From the NCBI GenBank assembly GCA_025890175.1, contig JANPYM010000003.1, forward strand, positions 1,213,795-1,277,794: DNA of 64,000 bases. Direction: 5' to 3'. The notes below the pieces were generated by a model. The model saw only the letters and a list, made by a program, of their open reading frames with translations. It was not told the DNA's origin and made no database searches. Below are positions 22,140 through 33,514 of this stretch, piece by piece; the stretch's first letter is position 1; each line of letters starts with the position of its first letter. The position numbers and the translations under genes were made by a program. The stretch is from Ciborinia camelliae. Its lineage: Eukaryota > Ascomycota > Leotiomycetes > Helotiales > Sclerotiniaceae.

Positions 22140-23278
22140 ATGATTAACTCTCAGCGAAATATTCGATTCTCAGTTCAATTCATTATGGATGGGTTGGGGT
22201 TAAAGGAGTGCATGGGTGTTTTCTTTTCGGCTTTCGGGGTTTCAGCATGGAGTTTACTCGAAATATCACTCACAATTCCGAGGCCAATTTTGGACCATTT
22301 TTCGATGCAAGTTCACATCTTGCATTTGAGGAACAAAGATCAATATATGTCTGACATGTGATACACACATGTCCTTTTAGTATTAACATCAATTAAATTG
22401 ATACAATAGAACTTATGGTTCATTTATTGATCTGATCTACATTCTTGCCAGTCATTGTGAGACTGGGAGAATGATAAATTGAGGAATGGTCGAGGAAGGA
22501 GGTTCTTGTCCTATTGAGTATCAGGAAAGAGAGAGATGCCTCAAAGTCAGTATCTCTGACCTAAATGTAGCAACTTGATGGATGAGAACAATAGGGATGA
22601 AGGGATGAAGGGAAGAAGAAAAAGAAGAATCATTGAATTATTATATATTATATATTATCGAGAAAACTGGTGTTCACATCACATGGTGAGCAGGCCCCCT
22701 TTCCTACACTAGAACAATATCACCAAACCGCTGGTGAACTCTACAAGAATAGCTTTGTCTACTCTAAGAGTCTAAAAGAACCATAATTAAAGTCCTTGCT
22801 GATACTAAAACCTTGTCTCGCAAAAAACATACTGTAAATTTTCAAGACATTCAAATATTTCTTTCTCTTATGCAGGGTTTTTAAACCAATGCTATTATAG
22901 CCTCCTCTGTGAACCCAAAATTTCACAGATGACATCAGAAAAAGAAGAGAAAGCAATAATCATAGAGAGTAGAGGAAAGCTTTCTTTGCCGAGGTGAAGT
23001 GAAGGAATCACAGCTCACACAAAAGGAAATTTTAATATTATGTCTAGAAATGTTGTTTGGGGCTTTTTTATTATCCCTTTTCACCTCTTAATTTATTGAC
23101 TGTCGTTTTAATACATCAATCATTCCATCCATCCATCCTGGTATCTCTTGCATTGATATAATGTATCAATAAATCATCATATACTCATCCAAACTCCGCT
23201 TCGCTCGATATATCCATCCATGATTTATCCAAAACTCCATCGCAAACGAGCATTCGTAACTCTCTGGCCGCTACCACC
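22140..23278. other. Spacer between convergent genes, nothing recognised
   Basis: AT-rich 3' flanks of TFIIS and of the gene to the right, with a TTATATATTATATATTAT run near 22640 and CATC repeats near 23130. No ORF can be supported. Confidence 0.5.
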
Positions 23279-25405
23279 TCATCGCCAACCCGGATATTTT
23301 CTCCCATCCACGCCCCGTGTGACAGGACTTACAGCCCTTCCCCTCCTCTCTCGGTCTCGCTCCCTAAAACTCCTCCCTTCATGCTCATCATCCCTCTCTC
23401 TATCATCCCTCTCCGTTCTCATTCTCCTCGAGGAAATTTCCTCCGGGCTACTATTTCTCGTCTGCAACCTAGGTCTTTCCCTTCTCTTATAATCTCTTTC
23501 TCTATCCCTGTCTCTTTCCCTCTCCCTTTCCCTATGATGATCTCGTTCCCTATCCCTATCTCCTCTATCTTCTCGACTGCTATGCCTCCTAGTCCCCCTC
23601 CCCTCTCCACTTTCTCTTCCGCTTTCTCCTCCACTCCCCCCACTAACATGATGAGCATGATTACTAACCCCGTCCCCCCTCATCCCCCCATTCCTCCACA
23701 TCTCGGCAATATCCCTCAAATCCCTCCATTTAACCCCATGAGCCCCCCTACTACCACTTCTCCCTTTCTCTCTCTCTTCACCCCTCTCCCTCTCTCTCCC
23801 CACATCACCCGATCCCCTCCCCGTCTCCCTATTCCTCCCCGTCAAAAACGGTGCGCTCAATTTCCCATTCAGGTCGATATTAGTCGGATACTTCCCTCGT
23901 CGAAACTTGTCCTCAATATCTCTCTGTCTATCCCTATCCCTATCCCTCTCCCTCGGATCAGAAACTGGAGATGGGATCGTACTACCTGGTGCTGTAGATG
24001 GGGATGCAAAGACTCGGGGACTATCAGGTCCCGCACTTCGTGGTATATAAGTGCTCTGGGGGCGCCTGGGCATCGGCCGCGCATTCGTAGATGCTTTCCG
24101 CGGATTGGTACGAGTTTTTGGGGACGGATCATCTTCTGAATCAGAAGATGCGTTAGTATCGCTGGAAGAATCGGAGGTCTCCGAGGCGATCGGTCTATGC
24201 CGGGCTTGTCGGGGGTGGCTATGTCTTCGAGGATAAGCGGGATGAGGATCTGGATCTGGGGCATTGTGATGTGGATGGTGGGGATCGGAAGGGGAAGCTG
24301 GATGGGCGTGGAGGATGGGTCCATCTTCTGATGTGGGCGAACTTAAATTGGGAAAACTGCGATGACGTCCGCGGGGTTTGGGAGGTGAATATGGTTCTTC
24401 CGGGGCGAGAAATTGGCGAACTCGATGAGTGGGTGATCGATTGAGGGTCGGTCGTTGAGGACGAGATGCGGAGACATGTGTATAGGGTATAGGTCGACTG
24501 GATCGACGAGTAGTAGATTCACGGGTAGAAGGTTCATGAGTAGAAGGCTCGAAATAACCGCCGTGGGGGTGTTCGCCGGCAGTTGGTGTTGGATCGGGGG
24601 CTCTGGGCGAAGGTCGAACGTGAACGTACGTTGCTTGTACTTTAGGTCTAGGTGGGAGGCCGGGCACGGGAACTTCCTCCTCATCATCTGGTGTTGCTCT
24701 TTGACGTAATTTCTCCGCACAGCTTCTATGCCATTTCTCTATATCCGGATCCGGCACCAATGGGAAAGCTTCCTTGGGTAATTCTGTCGGAAATCTCTCT
24801 CCTGTATCTGGATTTTTGATCTCAAAATCCCGTACTGCGGTTTGGATGAATGGCACATGTTCCTCCGGCCCCAAAAGTATCTCTATCGATTGCCATCGCA
24901 CAAATCCTCGTACCGTGAGACATGGTATTGATGGGGGCGCAAAATCATCTTTCGTAGGGTTCAGAGTGTGTTGACAGCCTATCGAGGCATAAATCCAAGA
25001 TATGGAAGGGTGTGTAGTCTCTACAAAAAGAGCTATGTAAAACAAGAGAAGCTATATTAGCAAACAAGCTTTCAAACCGCGGAGATACAAAGAAGACGAC
25101 TATGGGAACCAAAAACTTAAAACCTACAATCGTAATTTCCACCAACGGCTTTATAGAAAAGCGCCAACTTCTCTGGGGTCAAGAATTGATCCTCTTTACT
25201 TCCCACATTCTCTATCTGTGATGATTGTAAGCATGAAATTCGAGGTGCACGTTGTGGAAGTGGACTTCCTTACAATATAATTCGCAATTCCTCTCAATAG
25301 CGCATTTAGTACTGGTGTCGGACTCTTATCCTCGTCAAACACATACCCATAGAACACTTTCGGATCCACGTTTGGGGTTTTCTCCTGCGGTTGGGATTGC
25401 GCCAT
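23279..25405 (-). CDS. Fungal protein with conserved N-terminal domain (DUF7514-like) and Arg/Asp/Glu-rich tail
   Basis: Exons 25405-25274, 25215-25128 and 25032-23279 join to 657 aa. The N-terminal 150 or so residues form a folded domain: FYGYVFDEDKSPTPVLNALL, RGIANYI, then LTPEKLALFYKAVGGNYDSL, FVETTHPSISWIYASIGCQH and VRGFVRWQSIEILLGPEEHV. I associate this pattern from memory with a fungal domain of unknown function catalogued as DUF7514; that name needs a profile check. The rest is disordered: Pro/His/Ser-rich to about residue 400, then long alternating RD/RE/RER tracts like those in some RNA-processing factors. Intron 2 has two possible TAG acceptors. Only the one at 25033 keeps the conserved SLFVETTHPSISW frame. 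Function unknown; RNA-linked roles are speculation from the tail only. Confidence 0.85.
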
Positions 25406-25895
25406 ATTCAATTAGATATTTTCGTTGTTGTATGGACGACCTCGATTTGATGAAAGATAATGAATCAATAAAATCTAGATAATCTTGTGTTTGTATCTTT
25501 TGCTTTGGCATCGCATTCGTTGTCTCTGGCTGTCTTGTCCGCATCGGCAGAGCATATACAACCATATATGTAGGCACGAATGAAGGCACGAATGAAGGTT
25601 AGGTCAGGAATCCCAATTTTATTCGTGAATCAAGTGGTTAAATGTTTTGCACAACGAAGGAAGGTCTCTTTCATAAACCGTGCTGCGCAAAATTCCATCA
25701 CCAGTCATAATCTTGATGATGTGATGGTTGGGCATGAGCTGGCAAATCATCAGGTATCGGTATCGCAGGCTGATTTTGCCGTGATATGGATATGGGTCGA
25801 GTGGGAGGTGAGTCTGGGGTAGCTGGAGTACAAGGATGGATTCAAAGTGATATTTGTGATATTGATTGAGAATACGAAAAGAATGAAGAGACGGG

Positions 25896-25931
25896 AAGGT
25901 CTTCAACAAGGTCTTCAACAAGGTCTTCAAC
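25896..25931. repeat. Three copies of a 12-bp tandem repeat
   Basis: AAGGTCTTCAAC is repeated three times without change, followed by a decayed fourth copy (TTGGTCTTGAGG). Confidence 0.85.
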
Positions 25932-26040
25932 TTGGTCTTGAGGATTACCTAGGTAATATACTTGAGTGATTGGAACATTTGTGTTGGTTTGTACATTTCT
26001 AACATATTTGTGATGGCTGGTGTATAATCATAATGGCATG

Positions 26041-26072
26041 GCACAATGGCACAATGGCACAATGGCACAATT
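26041..26072. repeat. Four copies of an 8-bp tandem repeat
   Basis: GCACAATG occurs three times, then GCACAATT. A short microsatellite about 530 bp from the arrestin-like stop codon. Confidence 0.85.
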
Positions 26073-26604
26073 GTGATATACAGCCTACGCCTACGACCTC
26101 CAGGTAGCCCTCCTCAGCCTTGAGATCCTTTAGAGCCTATGAGCCTGTCAAATTTAGACGCGTTGTGTTAAACATCCCTGAAATGACGATTGCTAGTGGG
26201 GTTGCGCGGGGCTATACACGGCGTCACTGCGTCAGGAGACCCGTGGGTCTCTGAATCATAGAAGGCGTTTAGAGCTTTATCATCTGGTTCTTTGGAACGT
26301 CAACGTTGGAAAGATCATTCTGAAAGAAATGTGGATCATCGTGATTCAATATGAGTGGGAGAAGATATTGGTGGAACAGTAAATTATTATTAGGTAGGTA
26401 ATCATCTATAAGTTAGCTGAGTATGGGGGTATCTTGTTATGTGTGACTCCCAGCAAATTCCCAAAAATAACAATACATACACATATCGGTATTCCCAAAC
26501 TCCTGACGCAGACTCGTGCGCGCTGCAAATTCCATTTACACGTGGTTTCCCTTCAACCATTTTATCCAAAACTAAGAACCATAGGAAACCCAAACCATGT
26601 CAAA

Positions 26605-28143
26605 TCAACACCTCGATGGACTAATGCGCCTGCTTGGCTCTTCACTGTGCTCGTAGCTTGGGGGCAACTCCGGGCGTGGAACTGTAAAGATAGATCGCAA
26701 AACACTGTTCTCAACCAGATCATCTCTTGGTATTTCAATAAATCTTGGTCTCAGATACTCATTTGCATCTGCTAGCTCAGCAGCAGCCTCTTCTGCGGTA
26801 AGAACGGTTGGTGCGGTTCGGTTGCCTTGAGCTGCGATCTGTATTGGAAGGCAAAGTTTGACCCAAGAAGCTGGAAAACCTGTTCCTGGAGTATGGATGG
26901 ACAAGGCAAGATCCAGGGAGTAGGTTCGAGAGACAATACATGAGTGGAATGAGGGCACCCAGGTCTTCGACGAAGGTAATGAAACTGGGACCAAAATTTC
27001 TGCCGTATAGTAGATCTTATCCTGTGCCTTTAGCGACATCTGTGAGTTGTCTGAATACTCAGACGAACTTGATGATACTGTAGAAGCTCGTCGGAACAAA
27101 TCTGGTTGTGGCCAGTGTTTCACCCATGACACTTGCTCAACACACCTCGATGAGAGAGGAACCGATGCTTGGTAAACTTGCTGGGCAGGTTCAAAGTCTT
27201 TGGCCATGCTGGATTTGGAGGAGAGGGACTTTGCCGGCTTGGAGGCGTAGAAACTCATCGCTTTGATTTTAGTTACCAGACCACCAAGGCGAGGAGGTTG
27301 TGAGTTGGAATCATGTGGGTCGAATTGGAGCTTGACAGTTGCCATTGTTGTGGCTGCAGAAGAACTTTCAGGGCATGGGAGAATAATTGCTCCAGTTTGA
27401 TCCGCCGAAACTGTGATTTTTCCCAATTTCCCAGAAAACATGCCTTTCCTCAGAGACTTTGTCTTCAGCAGCAGATAATCATTCTTGTCATCTTCTGAAA
27501 TACTCATCGGAGGTGCTTCCGATACCATTGGTATTATTTGGAGTTTCTTCGAGCCTCCCACAAGAGAAACTGGCTTCTCTGGAAATTCAGTGTGTTTTAT
27601 CACCCTGGCATTGATCGAGTATTGAACTTTGGTCATCTCTGGAGCCAAATCATCTAAGATCGATGCTTCACAATCGCCCATGCTCGGGGGTAATTGTAAA
27701 TGTGCTATATGAACATGCTCGGCATCACGTGCATGTGCGCAAGCAGTTGGAAGGAGTTGCTCTGGAATGACAAAGTTGAACGGGAAGGTATATGTTTTGC
27801 CAGCTTCAGCAATTCGTCGTTGAGGATATGCAGCTTCTGGAATTGGCATGACGAGTTTCAGGAATCTGTGAACGGCTGTTGTTCTGGATGTTGGACTGGA
27901 CTGAGATATGTTTTCGACATATGTTCGAGTAACGCCTTCGAGGGTGATTTGGATTTCATCGAATTGTGCATCATGGGGAGCTGTGATTGAGGCCTTGCCT
28001 GACAAAGCATCGAATGTAGTATAGATCTTTCCATCATGATAATCATCTATATGAATCTCGACATCTGGTCGTTTTGTTGAGTTGATTTTCTTGGCATAAC
28101 TGGCAATTGTACCAGAACTAGATGATGCTCTTGAAGTAGACAT
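26605..28143 (-). CDS. Arrestin-like protein with C-terminal PPxY motif
   Basis: Single exon, 512 aa, ATG at 28143 (the longer open frame upstream lacks an ATG). The N-terminal half has arrestin-fold landmarks: VEIHIDDYHDGKIYTTFDAL, KASITAPHDAQFDEIQITLE and GKTYTFPFNFVIPEQLLP, with the typical FPF(x)F strand. A second beta-sandwich half follows (KLGKITVSADQTGAIILP ... YTAEILVPVSLP). Near the C-terminus, PPSY at about 494-497 fits the PPxY motif by which fungal alpha-arrestins recruit the WW domains of the HECT ligase Rsp5 to ubiquitinate membrane transporters. Role as a trafficking adaptor is inferred from fold and motif; the cargo is unknown. Ser-rich stretches (STVSSSSSEYSDNS) are likely phosphorylation targets. 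It could instead be a Bul-type adaptor. Confidence 0.85.
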   Translation of the reverse strand: MSTSRASSSSGTIASYAKKINSTKRPDVEIHIDDYHDGKIYTTFDALSGKASITAPHDAQFDEIQITLEGVTRTYVENISQSSPTSRTTAVHRFLKLVMPIPEAAYPQRRIAEAGKTYTFPFNFVIPEQLLPTACAHARDAEHVHIAHLQLPPSMGDCEASILDDLAPEMTKVQYSINARVIKHTEFPEKPVSLVGGSKKLQIIPMVSEAPPMSISEDDKNDYLLLKTKSLRKGMFSGKLGKITVSADQTGAIILPCPESSSAATTMATVKLQFDPHDSNSQPPRLGGLVTKIKAMSFYASKPAKSLSSKSSMAKDFEPAQQVYQASVPLSSRCVEQVSWVKHWPQPDLFRRASTVSSSSSEYSDNSQMSLKAQDKIYYTAEILVPVSLPSSKTWVPSFHSCIVSRTYSLDLALSIHTPGTGFPASWVKLCLPIQIAAQGNRTAPTVLTAEEAAAELADANEYLRPRFIEIPRDDLVENSVLRSIFTVPRPELPPSYEHSEEPSRRISPSRC

Positions 28144-30320
28144 TTTGTCCGCAAGATATAAAAATAGCGAAGCTGGAAACAATAGAAGAGGTTGCGATAG
28201 AGGAGGGGGATGATCTTAAGATAAGTACAATTGGGTATATGGTCATGCGGGGAAATATGCGCCCTGAAGCCTTTTGGGTGTAACTTTGACAAGGAAGTAG
28301 TCGACAATTGCAGTGATATCGATGGTGAGAAGCCGAATTTAGATAGGACGAGGAATTGTAGAAGTTGTTTTCATATGTTCTTAACCCTTTTCAAATTCTG
28401 GAAGCAGGGTGGATGTTGGCTTACCTTTATATACCTACAATATTACTGTTTTCATACATTCACTAGTATTTTGAAAACATTATACATTACCTACCTAGGA
28501 GGTATCCATGGACCGATCATGATGAACCTTGAATATGAGTCAAGGTTGTCAGATTCACGCCCTTGATGCATATTGGAGATTTATTTTATATTTTATTTTT
28601 GAAGTCTCCAACAATTTGGATCCTCCGTCTGTGCTTCTATGTACTTCGTAGAGGAAGAGGAAGAAGTGAAGTGTGGGAACTGACGCTAATTTAGAGTCAA
28701 TGCTGACAATTCATGATTTAATTGGTTCAATACAATAAGCTCCGTGCACCACGCACGATCCACTTCGCCTTTCACTCCCTCCCGTCCCTACACCCTACAC
28801 CGAAATCTCAAGCCACAATAAATAAATTGATGTGCTTCATTATCATTATTCTGAATTCATGACATGATCGATTTTATTAATTGACTATATTATTAATCCG
28901 ATAGCATTGCAAGTTGGATAACTTCAATTGTACCTGATGTCCACGGATTACCAAATAATACCTAAGTATACTGGGACGGTCCGTCTCTCGTAAGGCTGAA
29001 TTGCTGCTGGTCTACCAGACCTACATACCAGTTACCTACAACCCCAACTCCGAACCACAACAGGAATAAGAAACCTGGATCCCAACATTATCTCCATCAT
29101 AATCTCATCATACGGTCGAGCGAAACTTTTTCCCCCATGTTCCCATGTTCCCATGGATATCCATCCATTCAATATCCAAGGATTCATATTCCCATCTCAC
29201 ACCAACCTTTCCTCCAAAGGCATTCACGGCTACATATGAAGGGACATAAATACCTTTGGAGGAAAGGCTCGTCTACGAGTACCCCATTCGAGAGTATGAG
29301 TCTCCACCTCTAGAGACAAAATTTATACACTTTATTTCAACATCGCAAAGACTTAACGTACACGGTCACCTCTGACACATATCTCTCTTACAACTGCTTA
29401 TAGCGATCAAACACCCAGCCAACATATTGAAATTTTTAATTTTCTCATTTCTTTGCTTTTTCCCCAGGGGTTGTCACCAAACTCTAGGCCTTCAACATAA
29501 CGATCCATGAACAACAGTATCCAATATCAATGTTCCACCATGTCGTGATGAAAGGATTGGTTCTCGAAATCTTATTATGTTATATTTGATATTTTTGGGG
29601 TGATTTCTTCATGATGAAAAATGGCATGTGAAATACATCATCCCCTTTTGTGGGCCGCGCCTCTAATTCTAAACATGTAGTCCACCCCGTAGTTCTACTT
29701 GACTCCTCTGCACTCCATCTCCCATAAATCGACAACTGGTCATTATCATAGCCATATGCCCCAGCTCCACAAAAACCGTAAACATGTCTTCCCCAAGGCG
29801 TACCGGCACTCACTCGCTATTGTACCTCGATACGAAACACGAAATCGCACTTTCTCCCGCACTTCGTTAATGGTACTGTACCCAAATACCAAGGAGATCC
29901 CGCCCTGTCGTAAGCAAAACCGATGTCGGATGCGTGGGGGAAGGGTCACCCTTTCCACGGCAAGAGCACCTAGAAGAAAAAATCATCATTCGTGGCAAGT
30001 TAAGCGAACTCCGTATCGGTAGTCGGAGTTCCAACTTCTAATTAATGCATACTACCTAGGTAGGTTTAATCTTCCTTCTTACGCTATACCGGCTAGATTG
30101 CCGGTTTTAGCTTTTTTATAGTTTAATACTAGAGTCATATACCAAAAGCATCCACAGTGAGAGACAGGTACTTTTCCATCACCCGCCTGAAATTGTATTG
30201 AGTGTGTTCATTTTGATTACTGAAGGTTTCTTATTGTATATTTAAATTGAATATTGTGTACGCAAATATTGGTATTACCGGTACTGTATCCGAGATATGC
30301 TGTTCTATGACATTCATCAC
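28144..30320. other. 2.2-kb gene-free spacer
   Basis: Contains the promoter of the arrestin-like gene and the 3' flank of the Scm3 gene. It holds a perfect 15-bp inverted repeat (29206-29267) and a 12-bp palindrome CTACCTAGGTAG (30052-30063). Two overlapping minus-strand ORFs near 29580-29958 look weakly protein-like but lack a usable ATG or join. Confidence 0.5.
29206..29267. repeat. Perfect 15-bp inverted repeat with 32-nt loop
   Basis: CCTTTCCTCCAAAGG (29206-29220) and its exact reverse complement CCTTTGGAGGAAAGG (29253-29267) are separated by 32 nt. It lies in the large spacer, not at a gene end, so it is not an obvious terminator. Confidence 0.85.
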
Positions 30321-33095
30321 TCATGGCTTCATGCGCTTAGAGCTCAACCCACATCTAAAGCAAAAGGCTCGTTTACACGAAAACCGATCTTGTCCGCATT
30401 TTCTAAATGTACCTCCTGGTGTTTTTACCATTCCGGGACTGCATGATGCATCTCTCAGACCTCCTTTCCTCATGGGATCTTTTCTGGTAGGCGTGGTATA
30501 GTCCAGTAGGGGAGTTCTTGATCTTTTTAATTCGCTGTGAGATGGTGTGAACATGCCCTCTGAAAAGAATGATTTATGAGTCGGCGTTCTGCTGCCGTTA
30601 ATCATATTTTGGAGAGGCAGAACTCCGGTATCAGACACAGGTGTCTCAGTCTCCTGGTCGCCTTTGTGTGATGATGTAAAAGATGTCTTTTCTCTCTCGT
30701 CCAGATCAGCGAATTTCCGCTTCGGTCGGGGTGTAGGCGATGACTCCCTATATAAGATAGTTGATACAGGACCATTGCCAACAGAGTTTATCCTCTTTTG
30801 AGCTCTCGACTGAATCCTTGCATCCACCGCAACTGTTGGAGATGACTCGATTTGCGATGAAGTTGAAGGAATAACAGCGCCGCTACTGAACCTCTTGTTC
30901 ATTCTGGATTTCCTCCGTGCATCAAGAACACTTCTTGGGGACGTTTCCGGAAGCTGGTTGATATCGAATAGATCAATATTAGTCTCTTTCGTTGTATCGG
31001 CTAGTTGAACAGTTTCGGATGTAACGATGGATTTCTTCGGGTGAGTTGTAGTAATAGATGGTGGCCATTCGGCACTGAGCTCGTCAAACTCATCAAAACT
31101 GCTTGGCGCACTCATTCGTCGCTTCGAGGGATGAGGAATAATATCTGTTTCTGAAATTGCTATCTGTTTGACTTCTCGTTTGATGAAAGTCTGAGGCTCT
31201 CTTTGCTTCCCCTTCCTTAGTGATGAATAGATGAACAGAACGTCTTCTCCCCCAAGGCTAAGGCTCAATTCGTCAATCTCCTCTGACATAAGCCTCTTCC
31301 GAACTTTGCTTTGAGACATCAGTTTCACATTAATTCCGACTTTCGATTTATCGCTACATGATTTTGTCGTTTCTTCCTTGGGCTGGGGAGTTGCGAGCCC
31401 AGAACTATTATTTCCGTTGAGTATGGATATTGAGATATTTGAATGTGGCGTCATCTTGAAACTGGGCTCAGCTTCTTCATCCGAGAATTCATAGGCGGAA
31501 TTAACAGTCACGGGCGCAATCCTCTGGACTCCAAAGCCAATATGTACAGGAAGCTCCGGCTCAGCTTCTTTATCCGAGAATTCTAAATCAGAGCTCTTCA
31601 AGTCCAGGGCATCTTCATCTACATCCACCGGTCTGATATCGGTCAAATCGTATGCACTAGCGTCTTTGGCCAAATCCCTGTGCAGTCTAGGGTCCAGAGA
31701 TTTGATTGTGGCCACAGCATCTGACCAAGTAACGACATCTGATCCCTGCTGTACAGGCCTTCGAGTCCTAGATGGCCGTTGAAAAGAGGGTACCGGATGT
31801 GGACTATGTGATGCCGATCTAACGCTCGATTCAGGCTCCTCTCTAATTCTGCGACTGTGATGCCCACGAGCAGCGGATCTAGTTGAGCTATTCGGAGACC
31901 ATAAATGTAAGTACTTTAAACGATACCTATTCTTCCATGATAATTGTGAGTGTCGGGAATTCAGACTTTCGAGCTCTTTCCAGATAGATTCCGTTCCAAA
32001 TGGGAGACCCTGATCATGTGCTTCAGCTACCTTTGCAATGAGTATTTTATCCTCTTCTTCCGTAAAGGTATTTCGTACTCGTGGTGAACCTGATGCACTA
32101 TAGTCTGAAGTGTTTATTCCATCCGAGTGTAATATTTTGTCGCCGAGATTTCTTGGTCTGAAAGGTCCCTTTGGTTTGTACGGGCCTCTTGGCCCTCGCC
32201 CTTTTGGTAGAGCCCATATAGACTCGGACATATCGGGCGATGGGCTGCGCTCATTTTCTGGCTCGGTTTCAAAAGCTCTCAGCGCTGGACGCTTTCTTGG
32301 TTCTGATATAGGTAGTTCAGGCGCTCGCCAGGCTGGTTCGATATGACTGTCATCCTGACCTTGTTGTCGGGAGATAATATTCACAATTTTAGGGGTAACT
32401 TCAGGCCCAAATGAACGTAAAATCTCGTTGTATGATGGAAAAGAAACACTTCCTCCTTCAGACTGTAGATCTTGTTGCTCAAAATTGGCTTCAGCATCAT
32501 TCTGGGCGGGTCCTAATTCTGTCGTAGCTACCATATCAACGAAGGGATCCTGGTTTGTTTCATCGTAGCCCCGTAAAATCATGTCGTCCTCCTCCATGTC
32601 TCCATCACCCATTTCGGCCGCATTATCTCGGTCTTTAGTTTTGTCGCGCTCGTTATTTCCCTCTTCCTCCTCAATGATATATTCATCGCCGGATGTCTCT
32701 GTAACACTCTCTGGTTCTACAGTCAAGGCTCTCAGCAGATTGCCTCCCGCTTTTTTGTCTCCAGCATCCCGCTCATCTTGCATCTCTTTCAGGTGACCAT
32801 TATCAACGACTATTTCTCCAGTGCGCAGGTCAATTTCATCTCCAACTCCCTCGAAATCTCTCCCGTATTTTTCGAAGATGGATTCAAATGCGGATTTCAA
32901 TTTGAAGTCGAGTCGGGCCCTCTTTTGCTGAAGCTCCTGATCGGGGTCATATCCAGGCGCGTAAACTATATCATCGTCCTCATCGTCGACAATAAAGTCA
33001 TCTTCCTCAACTTCACTATAGCTCTCGGAGTAATCGTCGTTATCTTCGAGGTTAACTTCGAGGTTGACATGGTTAAGTTTTGCTGGAGATTCCAT
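30321..33095 (-). CDS. SCM3: Centromere histone H3 chaperone Scm3 (HJURP family) with Myb-like domain
   Basis: Single exon, 924 aa. Scm3/HJURP deposits CENP-A at centromeres in the nucleus. The diagnostic Scm3 segment is at residues 63-102: FKLKSAFESIFEKYGRDF, then GVGDEIDLRTGEIVVDNGHL, just after an acidic leader. A Myb/SANT-like region lies near 345-405 (FTEEEDKILIAKVAEAHDQG, then WKNRYRLKYLHLWSP), a feature of filamentous-fungus Scm3 not found in the short yeast protein. The middle is long and disordered with repeated SDEEAEP/SDKEAEP patches. At the extreme C-terminus sits a compact Cys cluster, KCGQDRFSCKRAFCFRC, that could bind zinc. The ATG at 33095 is the first in frame. The gene is divergent from ATG6 across 419 bp. 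Confidence 0.92.
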   Translation of the reverse strand: MESPAKLNHVNLEVNLEDNDDYSESYSEVEEDDFIVDDEDDDIVYAPGYDPDQELQQKRARLDFKLKSAFESIFEKYGRDFEGVGDEIDLRTGEIVVDNGHLKEMQDERDAGDKKAGGNLLRALTVEPESVTETSGDEYIIEEEEGNNERDKTKDRDNAAEMGDGDMEEDDMILRGYDETNQDPFVDMVATTELGPAQNDAEANFEQQDLQSEGGSVSFPSYNEILRSFGPEVTPKIVNIISRQQGQDDSHIEPAWRAPELPISEPRKRPALRAFETEPENERSPSPDMSESIWALPKGRGPRGPYKPKGPFRPRNLGDKILHSDGINTSDYSASGSPRVRNTFTEEEDKILIAKVAEAHDQGLPFGTESIWKELESLNSRHSQLSWKNRYRLKYLHLWSPNSSTRSAARGHHSRRIREEPESSVRSASHSPHPVPSFQRPSRTRRPVQQGSDVVTWSDAVATIKSLDPRLHRDLAKDASAYDLTDIRPVDVDEDALDLKSSDLEFSDKEAEPELPVHIGFGVQRIAPVTVNSAYEFSDEEAEPSFKMTPHSNISISILNGNNSSGLATPQPKEETTKSCSDKSKVGINVKLMSQSKVRKRLMSEEIDELSLSLGGEDVLFIYSSLRKGKQREPQTFIKREVKQIAISETDIIPHPSKRRMSAPSSFDEFDELSAEWPPSITTTHPKKSIVTSETVQLADTTKETNIDLFDINQLPETSPRSVLDARRKSRMNKRFSSGAVIPSTSSQIESSPTVAVDARIQSRAQKRINSVGNGPVSTILYRESSPTPRPKRKFADLDEREKTSFTSSHKGDQETETPVSDTGVLPLQNMINGSRTPTHKSFFSEGMFTPSHSELKRSRTPLLDYTTPTRKDPMRKGGLRDASCSPGMVKTPGGTFRKCGQDRFSCKRAFCFRCGLSSKRMKP

Positions 33096-33514
33096 GTTGA
33101 AAAGTCGCGACCATGTCCAAAGATTAATAATGTTGGAAGAATTATAAGGGTGTGTATTTGTGAATCATTATAAGGTATGTAAAAGAAGATTGGAAAGTAC
33201 AACAAGTAGTAAATAAAAGTCGCGAGCCGTACAGTCTCGGGAATACGCGTCGTGGTTCGTGTAAATTGCTTGCATAACCTTAAAGCTTAACAGTAGAATG
33301 GCGGGGTTGCATAAATATAAATAGCTTAAATTTATATGTAAGCATGATGATGCGCTTGGCCTACCGTACCGTACCTCGACCGTTCTCCCATGAATGTGTG
33401 AATCTCCAAACTTCCATTTCAATCCAAAATGCTAGAGATACCTTGGCTGATACATAGGCATTTAATTTGATTTCCCGATGATTCAATTTGGATATTTTGT
33501 CAAATATCCACAAC
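33096..33514. promoter_or_regulatory. Bidirectional promoter region, SCM3 / ATG6
   Basis: The 419-bp spacer between divergent start codons holds both promoters. Includes repeated CCGTACCGTACC near 33364. No factor site is assigned. Confidence 0.5.

Larger units (their letters stand above)
25406..26604. other. Spacer with short tandem repeats
   Basis: Promoter side of the gene to the left and 3' flank of the arrestin-like gene. It carries two small tandem repeats (listed separately) and a perfect 14-bp palindrome ATTACCTAGGTAAT at 25944-25957. No gene can be supported. Confidence 0.5.

Noticed and set aside
23381..24139. 252-aa plus-strand ORF rich in Ser/Pro/Ile
   Set aside because: Antisense shadow of the RD/RE-rich repeats of the minus-strand gene. 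Its composition is an artefact of the codon repeats.
29580..29958. Two overlapping minus-strand ORFs that looked weakly protein-like
   Set aside because: The right one lacks a domain and the left one has only a GTG start. No GT/AG join linking them was convincing.
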